DNA of 64,000 nt from Winogradskyella ouciana (GCF_009709615.1 NZ_WJYA01000008.1:62001-126000), one strand, 5' to 3'. Shown: positions 45,889 through 55,615, numbered from the stretch's first letter. The notes: generated by a model from the sequence alone, not told the origin. Program-made: numbers and translations.

Positions 45889-45955
45889 GATTTACGATGT
45901 TAGATTTACGACTGAGTTTTAAAAAATCGTCATTCGTAAATCAGCAATCATCAAT
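45889..45955. repeat. GATTTACGA repeats between rpoA and rplQ
   Basis: GATTTACGA occurs at 45889-45897 and 45903-45911, and its inverse TCGTAAATC at 45934-45942, so the region can fold on itself. The same word occurs in the rplC leader at 59431-59439. No coding role is seen. Confidence 0.55.
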
Positions 45956-45957
45956 CC

Positions 45958-46950
45958 TTAGTCTTTGTCTAATTTATATTTGCTTAAATCCATTCCGAAA
46001 TTAAGCCCCTTTACATTCACTAATTCTTCTAGCTCAGTTAAAGACTTCTTACCAAAGTTTCTGAATTTCATTAAATCATTTTTGTTGAACGATACTAAGT
46101 CACCTAGAGTATCAACTTCAGCTGCTTTTAAACAGTTTAATGCACGTACAGAAAGATCCATATCCACCAATTTGGTTTTCAATAGCTGTCTCATGTGAAG
46201 TGATTCTTCATCATAAGTTTCAGTTTGTGCTATTTCATCAGCTTCAAGTGTAATACGCTCATCAGAGAATAACATGAAGTGGTGAATTAATATCTTAGCT
46301 GCTTCAGTTAAAGCATCCTTTGGATGAATAGATCCATCTGTTTGAATTTCGAAAATTAACTTTTCATAATCCGTTTTTTGCTCAACACGGAAGTTTTCTA
46401 TACTATATTTTACATTCTTTATTGGAGTGTAAATAGAATCCGTAAAGATAGTTCCGATTGGTGCTGAAGCTTTTTTGTTTTCTTCAGCAGGAACATATCC
46501 TCTACCTTTCTCGATAGTTAATTCCATATTGATGTTTACTTTTGGATCTAAGTTACAGATTACTAAATCCGTATTTAAAACTTGGAAACCAGAAATAAAC
46601 TTTTGAAAATCACCAGCTGTGATTTGATCTTGACCTGAAATAGAAATTGTAACTGTTTCGTTATCAACTTCATCAATCTGACGCTTAAAGTTAACTTGCT
46701 TTAAGTTTAAGATCATTTCAGTAACATCCTCAACTACACCAGAAATTGTAGAAAACTCGTGATCTACACCTTCTATTCTCACTGAAGTGATTGCGAAACC
46801 TTCTAATGATGATAACAAAACTCTTCTTAGAGCATTGCCAACTGTTAACCCGTATCCTGGTTCTAGTGGTCTGAATTCGAATTTACCTTCGAAATCAGTA
46901 GAATCAATCATGATTACTTTATCAGGCTTCTGAAAATTTAATATTGCCAT
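45958..46950 (-). CDS. rpoA: RNA polymerase alpha subunit
   Basis: RpoA assembles the RNA polymerase core and contacts activators and UP elements. The 330-residue protein has the N-terminal dimerisation domain (about 1-230: [28 protein letters not shown]) and the C-terminal domain (about 250-320: [46 protein letters not shown]). It lies between rpsD and rplQ, as in the alpha operon of many bacteria. Confidence 0.98.
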   Translation of the reverse strand: MAILNFQKPDKVIMIDSTDFEGKFEFRPLEPGYGLTVGNALRRVLLSSLEGFAITSVRIEGVDHEFSTISGVVEDVTEMILNLKQVNFKRQIDEVDNETVTISISGQDQITAGDFQKFISGFQVLNTDLVICNLDPKVNINMELTIEKGRGYVPAEENKKASAPIGTIFTDSIYTPIKNVKYSIENFRVEQKTDYEKLIFEIQTDGSIHPKDALTEAAKILIHHFMLFSDERITLEADEIAQTETYDEESLHMRQLLKTKLVDMDLSVRALNCLKAAEVDTLGDLVSFNKNDLMKFRNFGKKSLTELEELVNVKGLNFGMDLSKYKLDKD

Positions 46951-47045
46951 TTTTTTCTTCGTTTTAATTGTTATTTAGTTGCGCGGTCTAAAAGTTTGAA
47001 GAAGACCAATAAACCCTTTGGCTAAATCCCAATATGATTAATTTA

Positions 47046-47651
47046 TTATTTAGAGTAAAGTTCAACGATGAATTGCTCGTTGATTTGTTCTGGAATTTGG
47101 ATTCTAGCAGGAACAGAAACATAAGTTCCTTCCATTTTGTCCTTATTCCAAGTAATCCATTCGTAAACATTGCTAGAATTAGCTAATGAATTTTGAATAG
47201 CTTCTAGTGATTTAGATTTTTCTCTAACACCAACAACATCTCCAGCTTTTAATTGGTAAGAAGGAATGTTTACCTTTTCACCATTTACAGTAATGTGTCT
47301 GTGAGAAACTAATTGTCTAGCACCACTTCTTGTTGGAGCAATACCCATTCTGAAAACAACGTTGTCTAAACGCGATTCACATAATTGTAGTAATACCTCA
47401 CCTGTAATACCTTGAGCAGCAGTTGCTCTTTTAAACATGTTTCTGAATTGACGCTCTAAAATACCGTAAGTATATTTTGCTTTTTGCTTCTCCATTAACT
47501 GGATAGCATATTCAGATTTTTTTCCACGACGACGGTTGTTTCCGTGCTGTCCTGGAGGATAGTTTCTTTTTTCGAATGCTTTATCTTCTCCGAAGATAGC
47601 TTGCCCGAATTTACGAGCGATTTTAGTTTTAGGACCAGTATATCTTGCCAT
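47046..47651 (-). CDS. rpsD: 30S ribosomal protein uS4
   Basis: uS4 nucleates 16S rRNA folding and in enteric bacteria represses its own operon. The 201-residue protein has the N-terminal region [16 protein letters not shown] without CxxC zinc ligands, and an S4 RNA-binding domain (about 94-160: [29 protein letters not shown]). It is the first gene after a terminator and a candidate promoter, so it probably starts the rpsD-rpoA-rplQ transcript. Confidence 0.98.
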   Translation of the reverse strand: MARYTGPKTKIARKFGQAIFGEDKAFEKRNYPPGQHGNNRRRGKKSEYAIQLMEKQKAKYTYGILERQFRNMFKRATAAQGITGEVLLQLCESRLDNVVFRMGIAPTRSGARQLVSHRHITVNGEKVNIPSYQLKAGDVVGVREKSKSLEAIQNSLANSSNVYEWITWNKDKMEGTYVSVPARIQIPEQINEQFIVELYSK

Positions 47652-47759
47652 TTTTAATTTGTTTTGAGAGTGTTTAGTGAATTAAGGTCTTAATCTTATC
47701 CTTCAAAAAACGTTTGTCTCTCGTTGATACTTGTTAATAAATTCGATTTTTTCAGTTTG

Positions 47760-47789
47760 CAAATTTACGTATAAAAAAATTAATATCAA
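47760..47789 (-). promoter_or_regulatory. candidate promoter of rpsD-rpoA-rplQ
   Basis: On the minus strand TTG (47789 to 47787), 19 bases, then TAAATTTG (47767 to 47760) fits the Bacteroidota -33/-7 layout, 108 bases before the rpsD ATG. Its -33 element lies within the arm of the upstream terminator. Confidence 0.55.
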
Positions 47790-47812
47790 CCGAATAAACG
47801 ACTGATATTAAT
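47772..47812 (-). terminator. terminator after rpsK
   Basis: On the minus strand ATTAATATCA and TGATATTAAT form a perfect 10-bp stem around a 14-base loop, followed by T residues, about 18 bases past the rpsK stop. It would end or attenuate the transcript from rplC or rpsL. Confidence 0.7.
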
Positions 47813-47829
47813 CTTCTTAATGGTGTAAA

Positions 47830-48213
47830 TTATACACGACGTCTTTTTGGTGGACGACAACCGTTGTGCGGCATTGGAGTAACATCGATGATCTCAGTTA
47901 CTTCTATACCTGAGTTATGAATAGATCTGATAGCAGATTCTCTACCGTTACCAGGACCTTTTACATATACTTTCACTTTCTTTAAACCAGCTTCTTTAGC
48001 TACACCTGCAGCATCTTCTGCAGCTAATTGCGCTGCATAAGGAGTATTCTTTTTAGAACCTCTAAAGCCCATTTTACCAGCTGATGACCAAGAAATAACG
48101 TCACCTTTTTTATTTGTTAAAGAAACGATGATGTTGTTAAAAGATGCTGTGATATGAGCTTCTCCTATTGCATCAACAATTACTTTGCGTTTTTTTGTAC
48201 TTGACTTTGCCAT
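47830..48213 (-). CDS. rpsK: 30S ribosomal protein uS11
   Basis: uS11 lies on the platform and contacts mRNA in the E-site region. The 127-residue protein has [25 protein letters not shown], the [24 protein letters not shown] loop, and the C-terminal [18 protein letters not shown]. It follows rpsM by 101 bases that hold a copy of a duplicated leader sequence. Confidence 0.98.
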   Translation of the reverse strand: MAKSSTKKRKVIVDAIGEAHITASFNNIIVSLTNKKGDVISWSSAGKMGFRGSKKNTPYAAQLAAEDAAGVAKEAGLKKVKVYVKGPGNGRESAIRSIHNSGIEVTEIIDVTPMPHNGCRPPKRRRV

Positions 48214-48303
48214 ATTTTTTAGTTTCTAGTTGTTAGCTTTAGTTGTTAGAATCCTAAACTTTTACATTTCAGGCAGATTCATCTAACTTCTAAACTAATG
48301 ACT
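48214..48303. repeat. duplicated leader, copy A, upstream of rpsK
   Basis: This region in front of rpsK is nearly the same as that in front of rpsM (48690-48782). Shared segments on the plus strand include TTAGTTGTTAGAATCCTAAA, AGATTCATCTAACT and ACTAATGACT. TTAGAatcc and ggatTCTAA-type arms can pair in the RNA. Confidence 0.7.
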
Positions 48304-48314
48304 AATGTCTGTTA

Positions 48315-48689
48315 TTATTTAGTTACTTTTTTCTTGTTAGCAACTGTTTTTCTTCTACCTTTTCTTGTACGAGAGTTATTCTTAGTACGTTGTCCTCTTA
48401 ATGGAAGACCAGCTCTGTGACGAATTCCTCTGTAACATCCGATATCCATTAATCGCTTAATGTTTAACTGAGTTTCAGAACGTAATTCACCTTCGATTTT
48501 GAAAGTACCAACAGCTTCACGGATCGCTCCGATCTCGTCGTCAGTCCAATCTTGTACTTTAGTGCTTTCGTCAACTTTAGCAGTTTCTAAAATTTCTTTA
48601 GCTCTACTTCTACCTATTCCATAGATATAAGTTAAGGATACTACTCCTCTTTTTTGTTTTGGTATGTCTACACCTGCAATTCTTGCCAT
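48315..48689 (-). CDS. rpsM: 30S ribosomal protein uS13
   Basis: uS13 contacts tRNA in the P site and bridges to the 50S subunit. The 124-residue protein has the N-terminal [33 protein letters not shown] and the basic C-terminal tail [21 protein letters not shown]. It lies between rpmJ and rpsK, with duplicated leader sequences on both sides. Confidence 0.98.
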   Translation of the reverse strand: MARIAGVDIPKQKRGVVSLTYIYGIGRSRAKEILETAKVDESTKVQDWTDDEIGAIREAVGTFKIEGELRSETQLNIKRLMDIGCYRGIRHRAGLPLRGQRTKNNSRTRKGRRKTVANKKKVTK

Positions 48690-48782
48690 ATAATTTAGTT
48701 TTTAGCTGTTAGCTTTTAGTTGTTAGAATCCTAAACCTTTCGATTTCGAACAGATTCATCTAACTACTAATTACTAATGACT
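48690..48782. repeat. duplicated leader, copy B, upstream of rpsM
   Basis: Copy B of the repeat in front of rpsM. It keeps the same order of segments as copy A (TTAGTTGTTAGAATCCTAAA, then AGATTCATCTAACT, then ACTAATGACT), with a few substitutions and small gaps. Confidence 0.7.
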
Positions 48783-48787
48783 TTTTT

Positions 48788-48904
48788 TTATCCTTGTCTT
48801 TGTTTGAATCTAGGATTCTTTTTGTTAATGACGTAAAGTCTACCTTTTCTACGTACTAATTTACAATCAGCACTTCTCTTTTTAACTGATGCTCTTACTT
48901 TCAT
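48788..48904 (-). CDS. rpmJ: 50S ribosomal protein bL36
   Basis: A 38-residue protein starting [19 protein letters not shown] and ending NPRFKQRQG, the bL36 sequence. It keeps one Cys (Cys14) and lacks the other zinc ligands, so it is the zinc-free (C-) form. It sits between infA and rpsM, its usual place. Its small size means it is easily missed by length-based gene finding. Confidence 0.93.
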   Translation of the reverse strand: MKVRASVKKRSADCKLVRRKGRLYVINKKNPRFKQRQG

Positions 48905-48930
48905 CTGTTTCTGTTTTAAAATACCAGTAT

Positions 48931-49146
48931 TTAGTATCTATAAGTTATACGAGCCTTAGTTAAATCGTAAGGACTCATTTCTAATTTTACTTTATCTCCT
49001 GGTAACAACTTAATGTAATGCATACGCATTTTACCAGATATGTGTGCAGTCACAATGTGACCATTTTCTAATTCTACACGGAACATAGCATTAGATAATG
49101 CTTCTATTATCGTTCCGTCTTGTTCTATTGCTGCTTGCTTTGCCAT
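48931..49146 (-). CDS. infA: translation initiation factor IF-1
   Basis: IF-1 is a small OB-fold protein that blocks the A site during initiation. The 71-residue protein has [43 protein letters not shown] and the C-terminal [11 protein letters not shown]. It lies between secY and rpmJ. Confidence 0.98.
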   Translation of the reverse strand: MAKQAAIEQDGTIIEALSNAMFRVELENGHIVTAHISGKMRMHYIKLLPGDKVKLEMSPYDLTKARITYRY

Positions 49147-49225
49147 AAATAATTTTTAGTATTCAACCCTCAATTAGCAAATACCTTGCCGTTTTTTTGG
49201 TGACTGAACTTTCTAAGTTTTATAG

Positions 49226-50593
49226 TTATGCGGTAACAGATTTTCTGTTTTTACCCGTTTTCATCAAGCCGTCATAATGCTTATTCAATAAATAAGAATT
49301 AATCTGCTGCATTGTATCAATAGCTACACCAACCATAATTAATAGTGATGTACCACCAAAGAATAATGACCAACCTTGCTGTACACCTGCAAATTGAAAT
49401 ACAAATGCTGGGAATACTGCTACCAGAGCCAAGAAAATAGATCCTGGTAATGTAATTTGAGACATTATCTTGTCTAAATACTCAGCTGTTTCGGTGCCTG
49501 GTCTTATTCCTGGAATAAATCCTCCACTACGTTTTAAATCATCAGCCATTTTATTAGTAGGTACAGTTATCGCTGTATAGAAATATGTAAATACAATAAT
49601 CAATAATGCGAATACAAGATTGTACCAAAATCCGAATAGGTTGTTACCAAATTCTGCCTGTAGCCATTGTCCTGTATCAGTACCTTCCAAAAATGATGCC
49701 TGCCCTATTAATCCTGGTACAAACATAATTGCTTGTGCAAAGATAATTGGCATTACACCTGATGCGTTTAACTTCAATGGTAAGAATTGACGAGATCCGA
49801 ATACATTTTTCTCATAACCACCAGATGCAGTTCTTCTTGCATACTGTACGGCAATTTTTCGGACTGCCATCACTAAGAACACTGATGCTAAAATGATTAA
49901 GAACCAAATCACCATCTCAATTAGTATCATCATAAAACCACCATTACCACCTTCTAATCTAGAAGCCGCATTTTGTATAAATGACTGTGGCATAGTTGCA
50001 ATGATACCAACCATAATTAATAATGATATACCATTACCAATACCTTTATCTGTAATCTTCTCACCTAACCACATTGCGAATACACAACCAGTTACCAAGA
50101 TAATTACTGAAGAAAAGTAAAAGATGTTTTCAGAAAAACCAGGAACTAATAAATTACTCATAGATTGTGCTCCAGATAATGCTGGGACACTCGCTAGATA
50201 ACCAGGTGCTTGTACTAAACAAATACCTATAGTTAACCAACGTGTAATCTGTGTGATTTTCTTTTGTCCACTAGCTCCTTCTTTCTGAAGTTTCTGTAAA
50301 TAAGGAATCGCAATACCCATTAACTGAACAACGATGGATGCAGAAATATAAGGCATAATTCCTAAAGCAAATACGGATGCATTAGCAAATGCACCACCTG
50401 TAAAAGCATTTAACAATCCTAAAATACCACCATCAACTCCTGCTTGTAAACCACCTAATTTATCAATATCAATACCAGGTAATACAACCTGAGCACCAAA
50501 ACGGTAAACTAATAACAAACCTAAGGTAAGAATGATTCTATCCTTAAGTTCCGTGATTTTCCAAACGTTTTTTAATGTATCTATTATTTTCAT
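49226..50593 (-). CDS. secY: Sec translocase channel SecY
   Basis: SecY forms the protein-conducting channel with SecE and SecG. The 455-residue protein has about ten transmembrane segments. Landmarks are GIDIDKLGG, GIMPYISASIVVQLMGIAIPYLQKLQKEG, GEKITDKGIGNGISLLIMVGI, and the C-terminal RSGGFIPGIRPGTETAEYLDKIMSQITLPGS. It comes between rplO and infA, as in the spc operon. The N-terminal plug and lateral-gate layout appears standard. Confidence 0.97.
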   Translation of the reverse strand: MKIIDTLKNVWKITELKDRIILTLGLLLVYRFGAQVVLPGIDIDKLGGLQAGVDGGILGLLNAFTGGAFANASVFALGIMPYISASIVVQLMGIAIPYLQKLQKEGASGQKKITQITRWLTIGICLVQAPGYLASVPALSGAQSMSNLLVPGFSENIFYFSSVIILVTGCVFAMWLGEKITDKGIGNGISLLIMVGIIATMPQSFIQNAASRLEGGNGGFMMILIEMVIWFLIILASVFLVMAVRKIAVQYARRTASGGYEKNVFGSRQFLPLKLNASGVMPIIFAQAIMFVPGLIGQASFLEGTDTGQWLQAEFGNNLFGFWYNLVFALLIIVFTYFYTAITVPTNKMADDLKRSGGFIPGIRPGTETAEYLDKIMSQITLPGSIFLALVAVFPAFVFQFAGVQQGWSLFFGGTSLLIMVGVAIDTMQQINSYLLNKHYDGLMKTGKNRKSVTA

Positions 50594-50603
50594 CCTTATA
50601 TTC

Positions 50604-51056
50604 TTATAAAGTTACAGCTTCACCACCAGCAGCTTCAATAGCAGCTTTTGCCGTAGCAGTAAATTTATGAGCAGTTACTTTTAATTTAGATTTTAATTCA
50701 CCTCTACCTAAGATTTTAACTAGATCGTTTTTTCCAGCTTTACCCAATGATACAAGTGTTTCAAAATCTACAGTATCCTTAATTTTCTTTTCGTCTACTA
50801 ACTGTTGTAAAGTATCTAAGTTTACACCTTGGTACTCTACTCTGTTGATATTAGTAAATCCGAATTTAGGAACACGTCTTTGCAAAGGCATTTGACCACC
50901 TTCAAATCCTAATTTCTTAGAATAACCAGAACGTGACTTTGCACCTTTGTGTCCTCTTGTCGCAGTACCACCTTTACCAGATCCTTGACCACGTCCAACA
51001 CGCTTTCCTTGATTTTTTACTGAACCTTCTGCAGGTTTTAAATTACTTAAATCCAT
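50604..51056 (-). CDS. rplO: 50S ribosomal protein uL15
   Basis: uL15 is an assembly protein of the large subunit. The 150-residue protein has the Gly/Arg-rich N-terminus NLKPAEGSVKNQGKRVGRGQGSGKGGTATRGHKGAKSRSG (partly unstructured) and the C-terminal globular domain ending AAIEAAGGEAVTL. It lies between rpmD and secY. Confidence 0.98.
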   Translation of the reverse strand: MDLSNLKPAEGSVKNQGKRVGRGQGSGKGGTATRGHKGAKSRSGYSKKLGFEGGQMPLQRRVPKFGFTNINRVEYQGVNLDTLQQLVDEKKIKDTVDFETLVSLGKAGKNDLVKILGRGELKSKLKVTAHKFTATAKAAIEAAGGEAVTL

Positions 51057-51071
51057 TTTTAAGTTATATTT

Positions 51072-51251
51072 TTAAGCTTCCTCTACAGAAACTAAATGTT
51101 CAACTTTTTTTACCATACCAAGGATATTTGGTGTGGCATCGTGCTCTACTACTTGACCAATCTTTTTTAGACCCAAAGCCTCTAATGTTAGCTTTTGTCT
51201 TTTAGTACGATTGATTGCACTCTTTACTTTAGTTACTTTAATCTTTGCCAT
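51072..51251 (-). CDS. rpmD: 50S ribosomal protein uL30
   Basis: A 59-residue uL30 protein starting MAKIKVTKVKSAINRTKRQKLTLEALGL and ending EHLVSVEEA. An upstream in-frame start at 51293 would overlap rpsE and add an unrelated 14 residues, so the ATG at 51251 is preferred. It lies seven bases after rpsE. Confidence 0.96.
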   Translation of the reverse strand: MAKIKVTKVKSAINRTKRQKLTLEALGLKKIGQVVEHDATPNILGMVKKVEHLVSVEEA

Positions 51252-51258
51252 CTTGTGT

Positions 51259-51783
51259 TTATCCTTTAAATACTTTTTCAAGTGAAATTCCACGTTCTTT
51301 AGCTATAGATTTAGCATCTCTTAATTGTAATAAAGCGTCAAAAGTTGCTTTTACTACATTATGAGGGTTAGAAGACCCTTGAGACTTTGATAATACATCA
51401 TGTACACCAACTGCTTCAAGTACTGTTCTTACAGCTCCACCAGCAATAACTCCTGTACCAGGTGCAGCTGGGATAATGTTTACTCTAGCTCCACCATACT
51501 TACCTTTTTGCTCGTGTGGTAATGTTCCTTTTATAATAGGAATTCTCACTAAGTTTTTCTTAGCATCTTCAACAGCTTTAGCAATTGCAGTAGCAACGTC
51601 TTTAGATTTCCCTAAACCTTGTCCTACAACTCCTGCTTCGTCACCTACAACAACAATAGCAGAAAAACCAAATGCTCTACCACCTTTTGTTACTTTAGTT
51701 ACACGCTGTACACCAACTAAGCGATCTTTTAAATCTAATCCGCCTGGTTTTACTAATTCTGCGTTTTTATATTTTTGATACAT
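51259..51783 (-). CDS. rpsE: 30S ribosomal protein uS5
   Basis: uS5 lines the mRNA entry channel and affects decoding accuracy. The 174-residue protein has the N-terminal dsRNA-binding domain ([31 protein letters not shown]) and the C-terminal domain with [36 protein letters not shown]. It lies between rplR and rpmD. Confidence 0.98.
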   Translation of the reverse strand: MYQKYKNAELVKPGGLDLKDRLVGVQRVTKVTKGGRAFGFSAIVVVGDEAGVVGQGLGKSKDVATAIAKAVEDAKKNLVRIPIIKGTLPHEQKGKYGGARVNIIPAAPGTGVIAGGAVRTVLEAVGVHDVLSKSQGSSNPHNVVKATFDALLQLRDAKSIAKERGISLEKVFKG

Positions 51784-51789
51784 AATGTC

Positions 51790-52146
51790 TTAAAATTTAA
51801 GTCCTGCTTCTCTAGCACCTTCTGCTAATGATTTTACTCTTCCATGATATAAGTAACCACCTCTATCAAAAGAAATAGTTTCAACACCAGCTTTCATAGC
51901 TTTTTCTGCAACAGCCTTACCAACTAAAGCCGCAACCTCAGTTTTGTTTCCTTTAGACTTTGCGATATCCTTATCTCTTGAAGATGCAGCAGCTATAGTT
52001 TCACCAGTTACATCATTCACGATTTGAGCATAAATTTCTTTATTGCTTCTAAAAACAGCTAATCTTGGTCTTTCTGAAGTACCAGATACTACCTTGCGGA
52101 TTCTGTTTTTTATTCTTGTTCTTCTTTCGTTCTTTGTCAATGCCAT
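51790..52146 (-). CDS. rplR: 50S ribosomal protein uL18
   Basis: uL18 binds 5S rRNA with uL5. The 118-residue protein has a basic N-terminus [41 protein letters not shown] and the C-terminal [23 protein letters not shown]. It lies between rplF and rpsE. Confidence 0.98.
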   Translation of the reverse strand: MALTKNERRTRIKNRIRKVVSGTSERPRLAVFRSNKEIYAQIVNDVTGETIAAASSRDKDIAKSKGNKTEVAALVGKAVAEKAMKAGVETISFDRGGYLYHGRVKSLAEGAREAGLKF

Positions 52147-52156
52147 AACTTAATTA

Positions 52157-52699
52157 TTAAGCTGATTTACCTGCTTTTCTTCTAATTTCTTCACCAACAA
52201 ACTTGATACCCTTTCCTTTGTAAGGTTCTGGCTTACGGAAACCACGAATCTTAGCGGCTACCTGACCTACCAATTGTTTGTCATGAGATGTTAATTTAAC
52301 GATTGGGTTTTTTCCTTTTTCTGAAACGGTCTCAACTTTTACTTCTGGAGCAATGTCCATTACGATGTTGTGAGAGAAACCAATAGCTAAATCTAATTTC
52401 TGTCCTTGATTTGATGCTCTGTAACCTACACCAACTAATTCCAATTCTTTGGTCCAGCCTTTAGAAACACCTTCTATCATGTTAGCAATTAACGCTCTGT
52501 AAAGACCGTGTTTTGCTCTGTGATCTTTTTTCTCAGACGGACGTTCTAATGTAATTGTACCGTCTTCTATTTTAATTTCAACTTCTGAATACTCTTGAGT
52601 TAATTCACCTAATTTACCTTTAGCGGTAATTACGTTATCTTTAACTTCAACTGTAACACCTTCAGGAATTGTTATCGGGTTTTTACCTATTCTTGACAT
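52157..52699 (-). CDS. rplF: 50S ribosomal protein uL6
   Basis: uL6 lies near the factor-binding region. The 180-residue protein has two similar domains, with NPITIPEGVTVEVKDNVITAKGKLGELTQ in the first and a C-terminal RKPEPYKGKGIKFVGEEIRRKAGKSA in the second. It lies between rpsH and rplR. Confidence 0.98.
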   Translation of the reverse strand: MSRIGKNPITIPEGVTVEVKDNVITAKGKLGELTQEYSEVEIKIEDGTITLERPSEKKDHRAKHGLYRALIANMIEGVSKGWTKELELVGVGYRASNQGQKLDLAIGFSHNIVMDIAPEVKVETVSEKGKNPIVKLTSHDKQLVGQVAAKIRGFRKPEPYKGKGIKFVGEEIRRKAGKSA

Positions 52700-52711
52700 A
52701 ATTTCCTGTTT

Positions 52712-53113
52712 TTAGTAAACGTAACATAATACTTCGCCACCAACGTTTTCTCTTTGCGCTTGTTTACCTGTCATCACACCGTGAGACGTAGAAACAATTG
52801 CAATACCTAAACCATTTAAGATTCTTGGCATTTCGTTAGAGCCAGCATACTTACGTAAACCTGGTTTACTGATTCTTTGAATTTTTTTGATAACAGACTC
52901 CTTAGTGTCTTTGTTATACTTTAAGGCAATCTTAATTGTACCTTGTGCAGTAGATTTGTCATCAAACTTATAACTTAAAATAAAGCCCTGATCGAACAAT
53001 ATTTTAGTTATCTCCTTTTTTAAGTTAGATGCAGGAATCTCAACCACTCTGTGGTTTGCTTTCACAGCATTTCTAACTCGCGTTAAATAATCCGCTATTG
53101 GATCTGTGTACAT
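52712..53113 (-). CDS. rpsH: 30S ribosomal protein uS8
   Basis: uS8 binds the central domain of 16S rRNA and in E. coli represses the spc operon. The 133-residue protein has DPIADYLTRVRNAVKANHRVVEIPASNLKKEI and the C-terminal GIAIVSTSHGVMTGKQAQRENVGGEVLCYVY. It is 62 bases after rpsN. Confidence 0.98.
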   Translation of the reverse strand: MYTDPIADYLTRVRNAVKANHRVVEIPASNLKKEITKILFDQGFILSYKFDDKSTAQGTIKIALKYNKDTKESVIKKIQRISKPGLRKYAGSNEMPRILNGLGIAIVSTSHGVMTGKQAQRENVGGEVLCYVY

Positions 53114-53175
53114 AGTTATTAATTTGCGGTAGCGGTTTTTGGCACTATTACCAAACCTGAAACCAATTTATAATT

Positions 53176-53445
53176 TTACCAACTTGCTTTCTTTACTCCA
53201 GGAATTAACCCTTTGTTAGCCATTTCTCTAAACATTACACGAGAGATACCAAATTGTCTCATATAACCTTTTGGTCTTCCTGTAAGTTTACAACGGTTGT
53301 GCATACGTACTGGTGATGCGTTTTTTGGTAACTTTTGTAATGCTTCGTAATCGCCAGCTTCTTTTAAAGCTTTACGTTTTTCAGCATATTTTGCAACCAT
53401 CTTTGCACGCTTCACCTCACGAGCTTTCATTGATTCTTTAGCCAT
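53176..53445 (-). CDS. rpsN: 30S ribosomal protein uS14, zinc-free form
   Basis: uS14 in the 89-residue form. It lacks the paired CxxC zinc ligands of the short form and carries [40 protein letters not shown], with a single Cys. It lies two bases after rplE, its usual place in the spc operon. Confidence 0.97.
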   Translation of the reverse strand: MAKESMKAREVKRAKMVAKYAEKRKALKEAGDYEALQKLPKNASPVRMHNRCKLTGRPKGYMRQFGISRVMFREMANKGLIPGVKKASW

Positions 53446-53447
53446 AC

Positions 53448-53999
53448 TTAATTCTTTTTAAATGGTAATCCTAGTTCTGATAACAATGACTTTGCCTCTT
53501 TATCTGTATCGGCAGTAGTCACAAATGTAATATCCATACCATTGATTTTGTTGATTTTGTCAATATCAATTTCTGGGAAAATGATCTGTTCTGTTACACC
53601 TAAGTTATAGTTTCCACGACCATCAAAACCTGAGGCTTTGATACCGTTAAAATCTCTTACTCGTGGTAAAGCAGAAGTCACTAAACGATCTAAGAACTCA
53701 TACATTTGCTCCCCTCTTAAAGTTACCTTAGCGCCAATTGGCATCCCTTTACGTAACTTAAAAGACGCAACGTCTTTCTTAGACATAGTTGCAACTGCTT
53801 TTTGTCCAGTGATTTTTGTTAACTCATCCACTGCGTGATCAATTAACTTCTTATCTGCAACAGCAGCACCAACACCTCTAGATAAAACTATCTTTTGAAG
53901 CTTAGGTACTTGCATCACATTTTTATATCCAAATTCTTCTGTAAGAGCTGGGATTACTTTATCCTTATACTCTTGTTTTAATCTTGCAACGTAAGCCAT
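53448..53999 (-). CDS. rplE: 50S ribosomal protein uL5
   Basis: uL5 binds 5S rRNA and contacts P-site tRNA. The 183-residue protein has [61 protein letters not shown] and the C-terminal [13 protein letters not shown]. It lies between rplX and rpsN, two bases from each. Confidence 0.98.
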   Translation of the reverse strand: MAYVARLKQEYKDKVIPALTEEFGYKNVMQVPKLQKIVLSRGVGAAVADKKLIDHAVDELTKITGQKAVATMSKKDVASFKLRKGMPIGAKVTLRGEQMYEFLDRLVTSALPRVRDFNGIKASGFDGRGNYNLGVTEQIIFPEIDIDKINKINGMDITFVTTADTDKEAKSLLSELGLPFKKN

Positions 54000-54001
54000 A
54001 A

Positions 54002-54313
54002 TTAAATTACTTCATTAGATTTTTTAGAAAATCTTACTTTGTTGTCTCCATCCATTCTATAACCTACTCTTGTTGTTTCTCCTTTTGAAGTTAACAACGA
54101 CAAGTTTGACATATGAATTGATGCTTCCTTCTCTACAATTCCACCTTGAGGGTTTTGTGCACTTGGTTTAGTATGTTTCTTCACCATGTTTACACCTTCA
54201 ACGATAGCCTTGTTCTTATCTTTTAATACTTTAAGCACCTTGCCTTCAGAACCTTTATGGTCTCCAGCAATAACTTGTACTGTATCTCCTGATTTTATTT
54301 TAAGCTTTGTCAT
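54002..54313 (-). CDS. rplX: 50S ribosomal protein uL24
   Basis: uL24 is an early assembly protein with a KOW motif. The 103-residue protein starts [29 protein letters not shown] (KOW) and has [31 protein letters not shown]. The ATG at 54313 is preferred over a TTG four codons upstream. It follows rplN by 12 bases. Confidence 0.97.
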   Translation of the reverse strand: MTKLKIKSGDTVQVIAGDHKGSEGKVLKVLKDKNKAIVEGVNMVKKHTKPSAQNPQGGIVEKEASIHMSNLSLLTSKGETTRVGYRMDGDNKVRFSKKSNEVI

Positions 54314-54325
54314 CTTATTTATCAA

Positions 54326-54694
54326 TTAAAGCACTTCTGGTGCCAATGATACAATTTTCATGAATTGTTTATCACGAAGTTCTCTAGCTACAGGCCCAAA
54401 AACACGTGTTCCTCTCATCTCACCCGTTGGGTTTAATAATACACATGCGTTGTCATCAAATCTGATGTAAGAACCATCTGGTCTTCTTACCTCTTTTGCT
54501 GTACGAACAACAACGGCTGTAGAAACAGCACCTTTTTTGATGTTCCCGTTTGGAGTCGCATCCTTAACAGATACTACAATCTTGTCTCCAACCGACGCAT
54601 AACGTCTTTTAGTTCCTCCTAGCACACGGATAGTTAAAACTTCCTTTGCACCAGTATTGTCAGCTACTTTTAATCTTGATTCTTGTTGTACCAT
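54326..54694 (-). CDS. rplN: 50S ribosomal protein uL14
   Basis: uL14 forms inter-subunit bridges and is the target of RsfS. The 122-residue protein has [62 protein letters not shown] and [28 protein letters not shown]. The rsfS gene is also in this window at 35407. Confidence 0.98.
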   Translation of the reverse strand: MVQQESRLKVADNTGAKEVLTIRVLGGTKRRYASVGDKIVVSVKDATPNGNIKKGAVSTAVVVRTAKEVRRPDGSYIRFDDNACVLLNPTGEMRGTRVFGPVARELRDKQFMKIVSLAPEVL

Positions 54695-54696
54695 AA

Positions 54697-54954
54697 TTAC
54701 TTCGCTCTTTCAATTATTTCTACTAATCTCCAACATTTGGATTTACTCATAGGTCTTGTCTCCATGATCTTTACAGTATCTCCTTCGTTGCAGTCGTTTG
54801 TCTCATCGTGTGCGACATATTTCTTTGTCTTTAACACGAATTTTCCATACATAGGGTGTTTTACTTTTTTAACTTCAGCAACTACAATAGATTTCTCCAT
54901 TTTGTTACTAGTAACTACTCCTATACGTTCTTTTCTTAAGTTTCTTTTTTCCAT
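54697..54954 (-). CDS. rpsQ: 30S ribosomal protein uS17
   Basis: uS17 is a primary 16S rRNA-binding protein with an OB fold. The 85-residue protein has [37 protein letters not shown] and the C-terminal [22 protein letters not shown]. It lies between rpmC and rplN. Confidence 0.97.
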   Translation of the reverse strand: MEKRNLRKERIGVVTSNKMEKSIVVAEVKKVKHPMYGKFVLKTKKYVAHDETNDCNEGDTVKIMETRPMSKSKCWRLVEIIERAK

Positions 54955-54971
54955 CTTTCAGCAGAATACAA

Positions 54972-55163
54972 TTATTGATCTTCTCTTTTAGTTAATTCTG
55001 TCGCCACTCTAGCTACAGTACGGCGTGCGTGACGTAACTGGATTGGGTTTTCTAAAGGAGAAATTGCGTGAGCCATTTTCAGGTCTGCATAACTCTTTTT
55101 AGTCTCACTAAGTTTTTCTTGTAACTCAGCTGTTGAAAGCTGTTTAATTTCTGATTGCTTCAT
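54972..55163 (-). CDS. rpmC: 50S ribosomal protein uL29
   Basis: uL29 lies by the exit tunnel and binds SRP and trigger factor. The 63-residue helical hairpin protein has MKQSEIKQLSTAELQEKLSETKKSYADLKMAHAISPLENP and ends TRVATELTKREDQ-like. It lies between rplP and rpsQ. Confidence 0.95.
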   Translation of the reverse strand: MKQSEIKQLSTAELQEKLSETKKSYADLKMAHAISPLENPIQLRHARRTVARVATELTKREDQ

Positions 55164-55175
55164 AATATTATTTTA

Positions 55176-55595
55176 TTAAGCTTCGTAATCTCTAGCTATG
55201 ACAAACTTAGTTCTTACTGGAAGTTTTTGAGCTGCCAAACGTAACGCTTCTTGCGCTGTTTCAATTGGCACACCACTTACTTCAAATAATACACGTCCTG
55301 GCTTTACAACGGCTGCCCAATATTCTACGGCACCTTTACCTTTACCCATACGTACTTCGAGGGGTTTCTTTGTAATCGGTTTGTCTGGAAAAATCATAAT
55401 CCAGATAGAACCTTCCCTCTTCATGTAACGAGTTGCGGCAATACGTGCAGCTTCTATTTGACGAGCAGTTACAAAAGACGAGTCTAATGATTTAATACCA
55501 AAAGTACCATTTGATAATCTATGGCCTCTTCCAGCATTGCCTTTCATACGACCTTTTTGCTGCTTACGAAATTTTGTTCTTTTAGGCTGTAACAT
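55176..55595 (-). CDS. rplP: 50S ribosomal protein uL16
   Basis: uL16 organises the peptidyl-transferase area and A-site tRNA contacts. The 139-residue protein has [74 protein letters not shown] and [29 protein letters not shown]. It lies between rpsC and rpmC. Confidence 0.98.
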   Translation of the reverse strand: MLQPKRTKFRKQQKGRMKGNAGRGHRLSNGTFGIKSLDSSFVTARQIEAARIAATRYMKREGSIWIMIFPDKPITKKPLEVRMGKGKGAVEYWAAVVKPGRVLFEVSGVPIETAQEALRLAAQKLPVRTKFVIARDYEA

Positions 55596-55615
55596 TTTTG
55601 TTTTTCTTTAAAAAA

